Under the pieces are notes generated by a model that saw only the letters and a program-made list of their open reading frames with translations, did no database searches and was not told the DNA's origin. Positions 48,081 to 61,000 of a stretch of DNA of 64,000 nt are shown here, in pieces. How positions within the stretch are numbered: position 1 is the stretch's first letter; every line of letters starts with the position of its first letter. Both the position numbers and the translations under genes were made by a program. Where the stretch lies: NCBI GenBank assembly GCA_964036315.1, contig OZ038478.1:139861156-139925155 (forward strand), in the 5' to 3' direction. This stretch comes from Acanthosepion esculentum. Taxonomy: Eukaryota; Mollusca; Cephalopoda; Sepiida; Sepiidae.

Positions 48081-48218
48081 GTGATTTTCCAAGCGTAGCT
48101 TAGATGTGGCACAAGGCCGAAATTAGGGGGTCACCCAGTGAGGATCGAACTCACTACTCAGTCGTAATTGTTCTAGCGAGCTAAGCTTGCTAACCATTAC
48201 ACCGCCTCGAGGTGTCCC
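48081..48218 (-). repeat. tRNA-derived SINE with perfect 15-bp target duplication
   Basis: Flanked by TCAGGCATTCATATA on both sides (48066-48080 and 48219-48233), which is satellite sequence. The minus strand starts GGGACACCTCGAGGCGGTGT and contains AATGGTTAGCAAG (box A region). GAGTTCGATCCTCACTGGGT holds a good box B. It ends with CGGCCTTGTGCCACATCTAA and GCTTGGAAAATCAC. Length is 138 bp. It is inserted in the satellite and little decayed. Confidence 0.9.
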
Positions 48219-48481
48219 TCAGGCATTCATATATGGAGAATTCAGCATGGGCCGCCTTAGCAAATATCTAAAGGAATTTATTAGAAAATTTTTCATGTAG
48301 GGCCTTTTCAATGTCATGCTATCAACATTCTGTATAATTACGTACTAAAATTGCCATGTTTCCAAATTCAGGCTATCATATATCGAGAAGTCCGCATGGA
48401 GCAGCCCTAGCCAATAACAAAGGGAATTTAGTAGAAAATTTTTCATGTTGGCATTTTTCATAGTCATTCTACCAAAATTCT

Positions 48482-49979
48482 ATCAGTCTCCTACCCCTCT
48501 TCGGCAAAGTCTTCGAAGCCATTATCAACACCGAAGTGATTAATCACCTGATATCCCATGATCTACTCTCAGACAAGCAGTATGGTTTCCGCTTTGCCGA
48601 TCTACAGCCGATGTGTTTACGGCCATCACTGAATTTGTCTACCAAGCTATTCATAATAACGGTGACGCTCGTGCCGTGGCCCTTGACATCTCCAAAACGT
48701 TTGATAGAGTTTGGCATGCCGGCCTTCTTCGCAAGCTCCAAGGTTATGGTATCACAGGTCGATTGTTTGACCTAATACAATCATTCCTGTCAAACCGTGA
48801 ATTGAAGGTCGTTCTCAATGAATTCATCTCCAGCTCCTATCCCACTAATGCAGGTGTTCCTCAAGGCGCCATCCTAGGCCCTACTCTGTTCCTCATATTC
48901 TTAAACAAACTTCCTGACGCCATAGATTCCCAAGTCGGCATCTATGTGGAGGACACCACAATTTACTCCTGCCTCAAACACAAATCTAGTGATGCTGACA
49001 AAGTTAACCTGGTAGTTCGAATAGAAAAGGACCTCCAATCGGTTGTGAACTGGGGCAAGAAATGGATGGTTAACTTTAATGCCTCTAAAACAAAACTGCT
49101 CTCTATTAACCACCACAGGTATCCATCCCTGCATCCCATTAGAATGTCTGAAGACCAACTTCTTGAGAGCTCCTCTCTGCAGCTGCTCGGTCTCATGCTG
49201 GCCGCTGATCTGAGATGGAACAAATATATCGAGTCAATTGCATCATCCACCGCAAGGAAAGTTGGCTCCCTGTGCCGAGCCAGGAAATTTTTCTACCTGC
49301 AATCGATTCTTCAAATCTATAAATCGACCTTTCGCCCTTACATGGAGTATTGCTGCCATATATAGTCTGGATCCCCTGCTGTTTGCCTCTGGGTTCTTGA
49401 TAAGATCCAGAGATGGATATGCAATGTAATTGGCCCTGATCTGTCATCTCGTCTGCAGTCGCTCTCTCACAGACGTGACGTTGCCTCGCTCTGTCTTTTT
49501 TACAAATACTTTCATGGTAATTGCTCCGAGGAGCTGCTTTTGCTGGTTCCTAGGCCTCATAAATTTAAACGTCCTATGAGGCTGGCATCCCGTTCCCACC
49601 CCTTCACCGTTGAAACTGTTAGATATAGACGTCTCTTCTACTCCAATAGCTTCATGTCTCACACATCTCGCCTGTGGAACTCCCTTCCTTATTCGTGTTT
49701 CCCTGACAAATACAATCTCCAACTATTTAAGTGTAACGTCTATCGACATCTCCAGTTGCCTTGATCTATCCACTTCCCTTCTCCACACCCTTTCACCTTT
49801 CATTCCTATCGGCTCTCGCTCCAAATCTTCTGTAACCCCCTTGCCTTGATCGATCCACTATCTTTCTCCACATCTTCTCCTTTACCACTCTTATCTGCTC
49901 TTCCCCCAAACCTTCTGTAATCCCTTGCGTGCTAGTGGCTTCCAGCCTTGCTTGGGGTGATAAGCTTAAAAAAAAAAAA
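48482..49979 (+). mobile_element. 5'-truncated non-LTR retrotransposon in the satellite
   Basis: A LINE 3' half of about 1.5 kb ending in GGGGTGATAAGC and an A-tail (49968-49979). Flanks TCATTCTACCAAAATTCT (48464-48481) and TCATTCTACTAACATTCT (49982-49999) differ at two positions and are likely the target duplication. The clade is jockey/CR1-like by RT motifs. It is the same family as 24030-24775 and 28870-28985. Confidence 0.88.
48489..49764 (+). pseudogene. LINE reverse transcriptase, 5'-truncated, catalytic box altered
   Basis: It begins at LLPLFGKVFEAII-like residues (48490) and LSDKQYGFR, with one frame change near 48605. It is then open from 48613 to 49365: VALDISKTFDRVWHAGL (palm Asp), NAGVPQGAILGPTLFLIF, the catalytic box IYVEDTTIY (48943-48954), KTKLLSINHH and LQLLGL. 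After a TAG (49363) the C-terminal region continues to LQLFKCNVYRHLQLP at 49764. Related elements have YADD; here it is YVED, so one catalytic Asp is Glu and activity is unlikely. The endonuclease and ORF1 are absent through 5' truncation. Confidence 0.88.
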
Positions 49980-51916
49980 TTTCATTCTACTAACATTCTG
50001 TATAATTAAGTTCAGCGTAAAATACTTTGCATTTTTTCCATTTTCAGACAATCATATATAGAGAAGACCACATGGAGCAGCCCTAGCAAATATCTAAGGG
50101 AATTTACCAGAAAATGTTCTGTATGATAAAGTTCAGCCTGAAATTCTGAGAATTGCATGTGTCCACATAAAAGCATTCATATATAGAGAAGTCCGCACAG
50201 AGCAGCCCCAGCAAATATAAAGGAAATTTAGCAAGGAAATTTTAGTGGTGGCACTTTTCAAAGTCATGCTACGAACATTCTGTATAATTAAGTTCAGCGG
50301 AAATTCTAAAATTTGCATGTTTCCATTTTCAGGCAATCATATATAGAGAAGTCTGCAGCACTAGCAATATCTAAGGGAATTTAGTAGAAAATTTTTCATG
50401 GTGGCATTTTTCATAGTCATGCTACTAACATTCTGTATAAGACAGTTTAGGGTTAGATTCTAAATTTCCATGTTTCTATATTCAGTTAATCATATATAGA
50501 GAAGTCCACATGGGCAGCCCACAAGTATCAAATGAAATTTAGTAGAGAATTTTTCATGGTATAATTTTGCATAGTCATGACATCAATATTCTATATAATT
50601 AAGCATAAAAATCTAAAATATGCATGTTTCCATTTTCAGGCACTCATTTAGCAGAAAATATTTCATGGTTGTTAGGTTGAAAGTCATGCTACCAACATTC
50701 TGCATAATTAATTTCAGGGAAAATTCTAAAAAATATCATGTTTCCATATACCGGCAATCATATATATAGAAGTCCACATGGAGTAGCTATAGCAAATATC
50801 TAAGTGAATTTATCAAAATTTTTACATGGAGGCATTTTTCATAATCATGCTTACAATATTCCGTATAATTAATTTCAGCGTAAAATTCTAAAATTTGCAT
50901 GTTTCTATATTTAGGCAATCATATACAGAGAAATCCGCATGAACAGACCTAGCAAATATCTAAGGGAATTTAGTAGAAAAGTTTTAATGGGGGCATTTGT
51001 CATAGTCTTGCTACCAACATTCTGTATAATTAAGTTCAGCAGAAAATTCTAAAATTTGCATGTTTCCATATTCAGGCAATCATATATAGAGTTATCCACA
51101 TGGATCAACCGTAGCAAGTATCTAAGAGAATTTAGCAGAAAATTTATTCATGGTGGCATTTTTTCATAGTCATGCAACTAACATTCTATATAATAAAATT
51201 CAGGGTAAAATAATAAAATTCGCATATTTCCATTTCCAGGATATCACATATAGAGTAATCCGAATGGAGCTTCCCTAGACAAAACCTAAGAGAATTTAGC
51301 AGAACGTTTTTCATGGTGGCTCATTTCAAAGTCATGCTAACAATATTCTGTATAATTAAGTTCTACGTAAGATTTTAAAATTTGCTTGTTTACAAATTCA
51401 GGCTATCATATATCGAGATGTCCGCATGAAGCAACCCTAGCCAATATCAAAAGGAATTTAGTAGAAAATTTTTCATGTTGGCATTTTTCATAGTCATTCT
51501 ACCAAAATTCTGTACAAGTAAGTTAAGCGTAAAATTCGCATGTTTCATTTTCTGGCAATCATATATAGAGAAGTTTGCATGGAGTAGTCCTAGAAAATAT
51601 CTTAGGAAATTTAGTGTACAATTTTTCATGGTTTTGTTTTAGATAGTCAGGCTAAGAACATTCTTTTTAATTAAGTTCAGCGTAAATTTCTACAGTTTGC
51701 ATCTTTACATTTTCAGGTTATCATATATAGAGAAGTCCGCATGGATTAGCATTAGTTATATGTTAGAAATTTTAGTACCAAATTTTTCATGGTGTCATTT
51801 TTCATAGTCATGCTACCAACATACTGTCTAATTAAGTTCAGCGCAAAAGTCTAAAATTTACATGTTTCCATATTCAAGCAATCATATATAAAGAACTCTG
51901 CAGGGAGTAGCCCTAG

Positions 51917-51943
51917 TGTTGTGAGACCAATACTTCCCTACAT
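51917..51943 (+). repeat. 27-bp remnant of the gypsy LTR (same family as 38957-39188)
   Basis: TGTTGTGAGACCAATACTTC plus CCTACAT matches the first 27 bp of the 38957 LTR with one mismatch. It directly follows satellite CCTAG (51912-51916). About 60 bp of the expected satellite monomer are missing after it. Confidence 0.85.
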
Positions 51944-52821
51944 TGCGGCCGACATACTGTATAATTACGGTCAGCGTTAAATTATAATATCTGCATGATT
52001 CCATTTCCAGGTAATCATATATAGAGAAGTCTGTATGGAGCAGCTCTCGGAAATATCTAAGGGAAATCAGTAGAAAATGTTTCATGGTGGCTTTTTTTCA
52101 TAGTCATGCTTCCAACATTCTGTATAATTAAGTTCACCGTAAAACACTAAAATTTACATATTTCCATTTTCAGGCAGTCATATATAGATAAGTGCGCATG
52201 GAGCAGGCATGGAAAATATCTAAGCGAATTGAGCCAAAAATTTTTCATGGTGGGATATTTTATAATCATGCTACCAACATTCGGTATAATTAAGTTCAGC
52301 GTAAAATTTTAAATTTGCATATTTTCATTTTCAAACAATCGTATATTGAGTAGTACGTATGTAGCAGCCCTAGCAATTATCTAAGGGAATTTAGTAGAAA
52401 ATTTATCATGGTGACAAATTTCAAATTCATGCTACCAAAATTCTGTACAATTAAGTTCAGCGTAAAATTCTAAAGTTTGCATGTTACCTTTTTCAGACAA
52501 TCATGTAGAGAGAAGTCTGCATGAAGCAGCCCTAGCAAATACCTGAGGTAATTTAGTAGAATAATTTTTAATGTTGGTATTTTTCAAAGTCCTGCTACGA
52601 ATATTCTGTATAGTTAAGTTCAGCGTGAAATTCTAAAATTCGCAGGTTTCAATTTTCACTCAATCACATATAGTGAAGTTCACATGGAGTAAACCTAAGG
52701 AAATATCTAAGGTAATTAAGTAGAAAATTTTTCATGGTGGAACTTTTCAAAGTCATACTACGAATATTCTGTATAATTAATTTCAGCGTAAAATTCTAAA
52801 ATTTGCATGTTTCCATTTTCA

Positions 52822-54535
52822 TGAAAAACTTTCTACAAAATTCCCTTAGATATTTGCTAGGGCTGCTCCATGCGGATTTCTCTACATATGATTGCCTGAA
52901 TTTTATAATTTTACGTTGACTACTTCATTCCCATTGATATTTGCTAGGGCTGCTTTATGCGAACTTCTCTATGTATAATTGCCTGAATATGGAAACATGC
53001 AAATTTTAGTATCTTATGCTGAACTGAATTATACAGAATGTTGTTAGCATGACTATGAAAAATGTCACTATGAAAAATATTTTTGCTAAATTCCCTTACA
53101 TATTTGCTATGGTTGCTCCATGTGGACTTGTCTATATATGATAGCCAGAAAATGGAAACATGCAAATTATAGAATTTTCCGCTGAACTTATTATACAGAA
53201 TGTTAGTAGCATGAATTTGAAAAGGACCACCGCGAAAAATTACCTACTAAATTCCGTTTGATATTTGCTAGGACTGCTCTATTCATGATTGCCTTAATAT
53301 GGATAGATGCAAATTTTCAAAATTTAATATAGAAATTAAATATAGAGAATGTTGGTAGCATGACTTTGAAAAGGTTCTCCATGAAAAATTTTCTACTACA
53401 TTCCCTTAGATATATGCTAAGGCTGCTCCATGCGGACTTCTCTATGTATAATTGCCTGAATATGGAAACATGCAATTTTTAGAATTTTATCCTGAACTTA
53501 ATTATACAGAATGTTGGTCGCATTACTATGAAAAATGCTACCACGAAATATTTTCTACTAAATTCCCTTAGATATTTGCTAGGGCTGCTTCATACTGACT
53601 TCTCTATATATCATTGCCTATAATGGAAACATGCAAATTGGAGAATTTAATGGTGAAATTAATAATATACAGAATTTTGCTAGCATGACTTTGAAAAGTG
53701 CCACCATGAAAAATTTTCTACTAAATGAAATTAGATATTTGCTAGGGCTACTCCATGCGTACTTCTCTATATATGATTGCCTGAAAATGGAAACATGAGA
53801 AATTTTAGAATTTGACGCTGAACTTCATTATACAGAATATTGGTAGAATGACGATGAAAATTGCCACCATGAAAAACTTTCTACTAAATTCCCTTAGATA
53901 TTTGCTACGGCTGCTCCATGCGAACTTCTCAATATATAATTAAATGAAAATGGAATCATGACAATTTTAGAATTTTACGCTGAAATTTCACAACATGTTG
54001 GTACCATGACTATGAAAAATGCCACCCTGAAAAATTTTCTAATAAATTCCCTTAGATATTTGCTAGGGGTGATGCATGCGTACATCTCTGTACATCATTG
54101 CAGAAAATAAAACAAGCAAATTTTAGAAATTTACGCCTGTAATAATTATACAGAATTTTGGAAGCGTGACTATGAAAAATGCCACAATGAAAGATTTTCT
54201 ACTAAATTCCCTCAGATATTTGCTAGGGCTCTCTCCATGTGGAGTTCTCTATATATGATTGACTGAATATGGAAACATGCAAATTTAAAATTTACGCTGA
54301 ATTTCATTGTACAGAATGTTGGTAACATGACTTTGAAAAGGACCCCATAAAAAATTTTCTAATAAATTCTGTTAGATAATTTCTAGGGCTGCTCCATGAG
54401 TACTTCCCTATATATGATTGCTTGAATATGGAATCAAGCAAATTTTAGAATTTAACGATGATCTTAATTGTACAGAATGTTGATAGCATGTCTATCAAAA
54501 ATACTCGATGTGGACTTCTCTATATATTATTGCCT
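52822..54535 (-). repeat. Inverted block of satellite monomers
   Basis: All monomers here (about ten) read on the minus strand, against plus on both sides. The left junction is a 12-bp palindrome TTTTCATGAAAA (52815-52826). The right junction lies near TTGCCTAATATATGGAGCAT (54529-54548). The block carries variants also found in copy 1, for example 54230-54480 with 42790-43040 and 52840-53280 with parts of 41.9-42.2 and 45.5-45.7 kb. Confidence 0.92.
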
Positions 54536-57009
54536 AATATATGGAGCATGGAGCAGCCCTATCATATACCTAAGGGAATTTATCAGAAAATATTTCATGG
54601 TGGCATCTTTCATATTCATGCTACCAACATTCTGTATAATTAAGTTCAGCGTAAAATTCTAAACTTTGCATCTTTCCAAATTCAGGCTGTCCTATATCAA
54701 TAAATCCGCATGGATCAGACATAGCAAATATGTTAGGTAATTTAGTAGAAAAATTGTCACGGTACCACTTTTCATAGTCAAGATATCAACAACTGTATAT
54801 TTAATTTCAGTAAAAAATTTTCAAATTTGCATGTTTCAAATATCAGAAAATCATACATCAAGAAGACCACATGTTTCCATATTCAGGCCATCATATGTGG
54901 AGAAGTACAAATAGAGCTGTTCTAGCAAATATCTAAGGAAATTTATTAGAAAATTTCTCATGGTGGCATTTTACATAGTGATGCTTCCCACATTCTGTAT
55001 AAGTAAGTTCAGTATAAAATTTGCATGTTTCCGTATTCGGGCATTAAAAAAATAGAGAAGTACGCATGGAGCACCCATAGCAAATATCGAAGGAAATTTA
55101 GTAAAACATATTTCATAGAGGTGCTTTTCAAATTCATGCTACCAACATACTGTATAATTAAGTTCAGCGGAAATTCTAAAATTTTTATGTTTTCATATTC
55201 CGGCAATCATATATAGAGAAATCCACATGGAGCAGACCGAGCAAACATCTAAGGTAATTTTGTAGAAAATTTTTCATGGTGGACCTTTTCAATGTCATGC
55301 TACCAAAATCTGCATAATTAAGTTCAGTGTAAAATTCTAAAATTTGCATGTTTCCATTTTTAGGCAATAATATATAGAGAAGTCCACATGGATTAGCCTT
55401 AATATCAAAGAGAATGCAGTAGAAAATTTTTCATGGTGCGACTTTTCATAGTGATGCGATCAACATTTGTATAATTAATTTCAGCGTAAAATTCTGAAAA
55501 TTTTTAATTTTTCCATTTTAGGCAATCATATATAAAGAAGTCTGCATAGAGCAGCCCTAGCATATATCGAAGGGAATTTAGCAGAAAATGTTTAATGGTG
55601 ACACTTTTCAAAGTAATGCTAACAACATTCTGTATAATTAAGTTCAGTATAAACATCTAAAAAGTTACATGTTTCCATATTCAGGTAATCATATATAGAG
55701 AAGTCTGCATGGAGCAGCCCTATCAATTATCTAAGGGAATTTAGTAGAAAATTCATCTTGGAGGCACTTTTTCAAATTCACGCTACCAACATTCTGTATA
55801 ATTCAGTTCAGCAAAAATTCTACAGTTTCCATTTTCAGCCTATGATAGAGAAATCCACATGTAGCAGTTCTAGCAAATATGTAAGGGAATTTAGCACAAA
55901 ATTTTTTATTGTGGCATTTTTCATAGTCATGCTATCAACATTCTTTATATATTTCTTTCAGCGTAAAATTCTAAAATTTGCATGTTTCTATTTTCAGGTA
56001 ATCGGATATAGAGAAGTCTGCATGGGCAGCCCTACCAGATATCTTAGGGATTATAGTAGAACAGTAATCATGGTGGCATTTTTCATAGTCGTACTACCAA
56101 CATTCTGTATAATTACGTTCATGGTGGCACTTTTCAAAGTCATGCTACCAACAATCTTTATAATTAAGTTCAGTTTAAAATACAAATATTTGCATGATTC
56201 ATATTTTCAGTTAATTATATATAGAGAAGTTTGCATGAAGCAGCCGTAGCAAATATCTAAGGGAATTTAGGAAAAAGCTTTTCATGGTGTCACTTTTCAT
56301 AGTCATGCTACCAATGTTCTGTATAATTAAGATCAGCGTAAAATTCTAATGTTTCCATTTTCAGGTAATTATATATAGAGAAGTCCACATTAGGAAATAC
56401 CTAAGGAAATTTAGAAGAAAAAATTTCTTGGTGGCATTTTTCATAATCATGCTACCAATATTCTCTATAATCAATTTCAGCATAAAGTTGTAAAATTTGC
56501 ATGTTTCCAATTTCAGTCAATCATATACAGAGAAGTTTTCATGGAGAAGCCCTAGCTAATATCTAAGGGAATTTAATAGAAAATTTTTCATGGTGGCATT
56601 GTTTAAATTCAGGCTACCAATATAGTGTATAATTAAGTTCAGCGTAAAATTCTTAAATTTGCATGTTTCCATATTCATGCAATCCTTTATAGAGAAGTCC
56701 ACATATAGCTGCCCCATCAAATATTTCAGGGAATTTAGTAGAAAAATTTTCATTGTGGCATTTATCAAATTCATGCTACCAACATTCTGTATAATTAAGT
56801 TCAGGGTAAAATTCTAGAATTTCATGTTTCCATTTTAAGGTAATCATATATGTAGAAGTTCGCATGGTGTAGTCCTACCAAATATCTAAGCGAATTTAGC
56901 AGAAAATTTTTCATGTTGGCATTTATCAAATTGATGCTACCAATATTCTGTATAATTAAGTTCAGCATAAAATTCTAAAATTTGCATCTATCCAAAATCA
57001 GGCTATCAT

Positions 57010-60000
57010 ATATCGAGAAGTCCGCATGGAGCAGACATAACAATTATCAAAGGGAATTTAGTAGAAAAATTGTCACGGTGCCACTTTTGATAGTCAGGGT
57101 ATCAATATTTGTATAATTAATTTCAGTGTAAAATTTTAAAATTTGCATGTTTCCAGTATCAGGAAATTGTATACAGACATGTCCGCATGGAGCAGCATAA
57201 AATACTCAAATTTGCATGTTTCTGTGTTCAGGAAATAATATATAGAGAAGTACACATGCAGCAACCATAGCAAATATCGAAGGAAATTTAGTAAAACATA
57301 TTTCATGGTTGTGCTTTTCAAATTCACGCTACCAACATTCTGTATAATTAAGTTCAGCGGAAAATTTTAAAATTTACATATTTCCATTTTCAGGCAATAA
57401 TATATAGAGAAGTCCGCATGGAGCAGCCCTCGCAAATATCAAAAGAAATTTAGTCAAAAATTTTTCATGGTGGCATTTTTCATAGTCATGCTAACAACAT
57501 TCTGTATAATTCAGTTCAGCATAAGATACTAAAATTTACATTTTCTATATTCATGTAATCATATATAGAGAAGTTCGCATAAAGCAGGCCTAGCAAATAT
57601 CAACAGGAATGCAGTAGAAAAGTTTTCATGGTGTCATTTTTCATAGTCATGCTACGAACATTCTGTATAATTAAGGTCAATGTAAAATTATAAAATTCAG
57701 GCAATCATACATAGAGAAATCCGCATGGAGCAGCCCTAGCAAATATCTAAGGGAATTTTGTAGAAAATCTTTCATGGCCACCATGAAAAATTTTCTCCAA
57801 AATTTCTCGTCCTAATGCTACCAACATTCTGTATAATTAAATTCAGTGTAAAATTCTAAAATTTGGATGTTTCCATATTCAGGCAATAATATATAGAGCA
57901 GTCCACGTAGAGAAGCCCTAGCACAGATCAAAGGGAATGCAGTAGAAAAGTTTTCATGGTGTCTTTTTTCATAGTAATGTACCAACATTCTGTATAATTA
58001 AGTTCAGTGTAAAATACTAAAATTTGGATGTTTCCATATTCAGGCAGTCATATATAGAGAAGTTTGCATGGAACAGCCATAGCAAATATCTAAGCGAATT
58101 TCGTAGAAAACTTTTGATGGTGGCACTTTTCAAATCATGCTACCAACATTCTGTATAATTAAGTGCATATTAAAATTCTAAAATTTGCAGGTTTTCATAT
58201 TCAGGCAATCATATATAGAGAAGATATATTGAAAATCTTTCATGGTAGCATTTTTCATAGACATGCTACCAACATTCTAATTAAGTTCAGAATAAAAATC
58301 TGAAATATGCATGTTTCCATTTTCAGGCAATCATATATAGAGAAGTCCGCATAGAGAAGCCTTAGCTAATATCACAGGGAATGCAGTAGAATAGTTTTCA
58401 TGGGAGCATTTTTCATAGACATGCTACCAACATTCTGTATAATTAAGTTCATCGTTAAATTCTAAAATTTGCATGTTTCCATATTCAGTCAATGATATAT
58501 AGATAAGACTGCATGGAGAGAACCCTAGCAAATATCTGATGGAATTTAGTACAATTTCTTTCATGGTGGCATTTTTCATAGTCACGCTTCCAACATTTTG
58601 TATAATTATTTTAGGCATAAATTTCTAAAATTTGCTTGTTTCCATTTTCAGGCAGTGATATATAAGTCCGCATAGAGCAGCCCCAGCAGATATCTAAAAT
58701 TTGCATGATTCCATTTTCATTTAATTATATATAGAGAAGTTCGCATGGAGCAGCCGTAGCAAATATCTAAGGGAATTTAGTAAAAAGCTTTTCATGGTGG
58801 CACTTTTCATAGTCATTCTACCAATATTCTGTATAATTAAGTTCAGCTTAAATGTCTAAAATTTGCATGTTTCCATTTTCAGGCAATCATATATAGAGAT
58901 GTCCATATGGAGCAGCCCTAGCAAATAACTAAGGGAATTTAGAAAAGTTGTATGGTGGCATTTTTCATACTCATGCTACCAATATTCTGTATAATTAAGT
59001 TTAGCGGGAAATTCTAACATGTGTATGTTTCTATATACAGGTAATAATATATCGAGAAATCTGCATGGAGCAGCCCTATCAAATATCGAAGGGAATTCAG
59101 TAGAAAATTTTTCATGGTTGTCCTTTTGAAAGTCATGCTACCAACATTCTGTATAATTAAGTTCAGTGAAAATTCTAAAAATTGTATGTTTCCTTATGCA
59201 GGCAGTCATAGATAGAGAAGTCCGCATGGAGCAGCTATAGCAAATATTTAAGGAAAGTTAGGAAAGGTTTTTTATGGAGGTATTTTTAATAATCATGCTT
59301 ACAATATTCCGTATAATTAATTTGAGTGCAAAATTCTAAAATTGGCAAGTTTCCATATTCAGGCAATCATATATAGAGAAGTTCGCACGGAGCACCCCTA
59401 GCAAATATCTAAGGGAATTTAGTAGAAAATTTTTAATGTTGGTACTTTTCAAAGTCATCCTACGAATATTATGTATAATTAAGTTTAGCGTAAAATTCAA
59501 AAATTGGCATGTTTCCATATAAAGGCAATCATATATAGAGAAGTTCGCATGGAGTAGCCCTGGCAAATATGTAAGGGAATCTAGCAGAAAATTTTTCATG
59601 CTGGCATTTTTCATAGTTATGATATCAACATTTGTATAATTAAGTTTAGCGGAAAATTCTACAATTTGCATGTTTCCATTAAGTTCAACGTAATATTCTA
59701 AAATTTGTATGTTTCGAATTTGTGGCAATCATAGATAGAGAAGTATGCAGGGAGCAGCCCTTTTAATATCTAAGGGAATTTTGCAAAAAAATTTTTCCTA
59801 GCAGCCACAGCAAATATGTAATGGAATTTGGTAGCAAAAATTTTTATGGTGGTATTTTTCATAGTCATGGTACGAACATTCTGTATAATTTAGTTCAGCA
59901 TAAAATTCTAAAATTTGCATGTTTCCAATTTCAAGCAATCATATATAGAGTCAGCAGGAAGAAGCTCTAGATAATATCTAAGGAAATCTAGTGGAAAATT

Positions 60001-61000
60001 TTTAATGGTGGCACTTTCCAAAGTCATGCTACCAACATTCTTGCTTGTTTCCATATTTTCATATATAGAGAAGTCCACATGTAGCATCCATAGCAAATAT
60101 CTAAGGGAATTATCAAAAAATTTTCATGGTGGTATTTTTCATACTATATGCTATCAACATTTGTATAATGAAGTTCAGCGGAAAATTCTAAAATATGCAT
60201 GTTTCCATTAAGTTCAGCGTAATATTCTAAAATTTGTATGTTTTGATATTGAGGCAATCATATATTGCAGCAGCCCTAGCAATATCTAAGGGAATTTCGT
60301 AGGAAATTGTTCATGGTGGCATCGTCCAAATAATTGTACAAACATTCCGTATAACTAAGATCAGCGTAAACTTCTCAAATTTGCATGTTTCCATAATAAG
60401 TCAATCATATAGATAAGTTCGCATGAAGCTGCCCAAGCAAATATTTAAGAAAATTTAGTAGAAAATTTTTAATGGTGGCACTTTTCAAAGTTATGCTACC
60501 AATATTCTGTATATTTAATGTCAGCGTAAATTTCTATAATTTCCATGTATCCATATTAAGGCAATCATAAATAGAATAGTCCGCATGGAGCAGCCCTAGC
60601 AAATATCTAAGGGAATTTAGTAAGAAATCTTTTGTGGTGGTCCTTTTCAAATTCATGCTACTAATATTCTGTATAATAAGTTCAGCAAGACATTCTACAA
60701 TTTGCATGTTTCCATTTTGAGGCAATCATATATAGAGACGTCCGCATGGAGCAATCATAGCAAATATGTAAGGGAATTTAGCCAAAATATTTTTACTAGT
60801 GACATTTTTCATAGTCATGCTATCAAAATTCTGTATAATTAAGTTCAGTAAAAAATTTGCATATTTCCATTTTTAGGCAATCATACATAGAGAAGTCCGC
60901 ATGGAGCAGCCCTAGGAAATATCTAATGGAATTTAGCAGAAAGTTTTTAATGATGGTATTTTTCATAGTCATACTACTGACATTCTGTATAATTAAGTTC
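57010..61000 (+). repeat. Higher-order satellite block, copy 2
   Basis: Paralogue of 41280-45850 (see there). It lacks the SINE found at 43049-43463 in copy 1; at the matching place (about 58480) the monomer is uninterrupted. Confidence 0.85.

Noticed and set aside
48081..48218. Genuine tRNA gene
   Set aside because: Box A and B are present, but the cloverleaf cannot be completed, and the element has a SINE tail and a target duplication.
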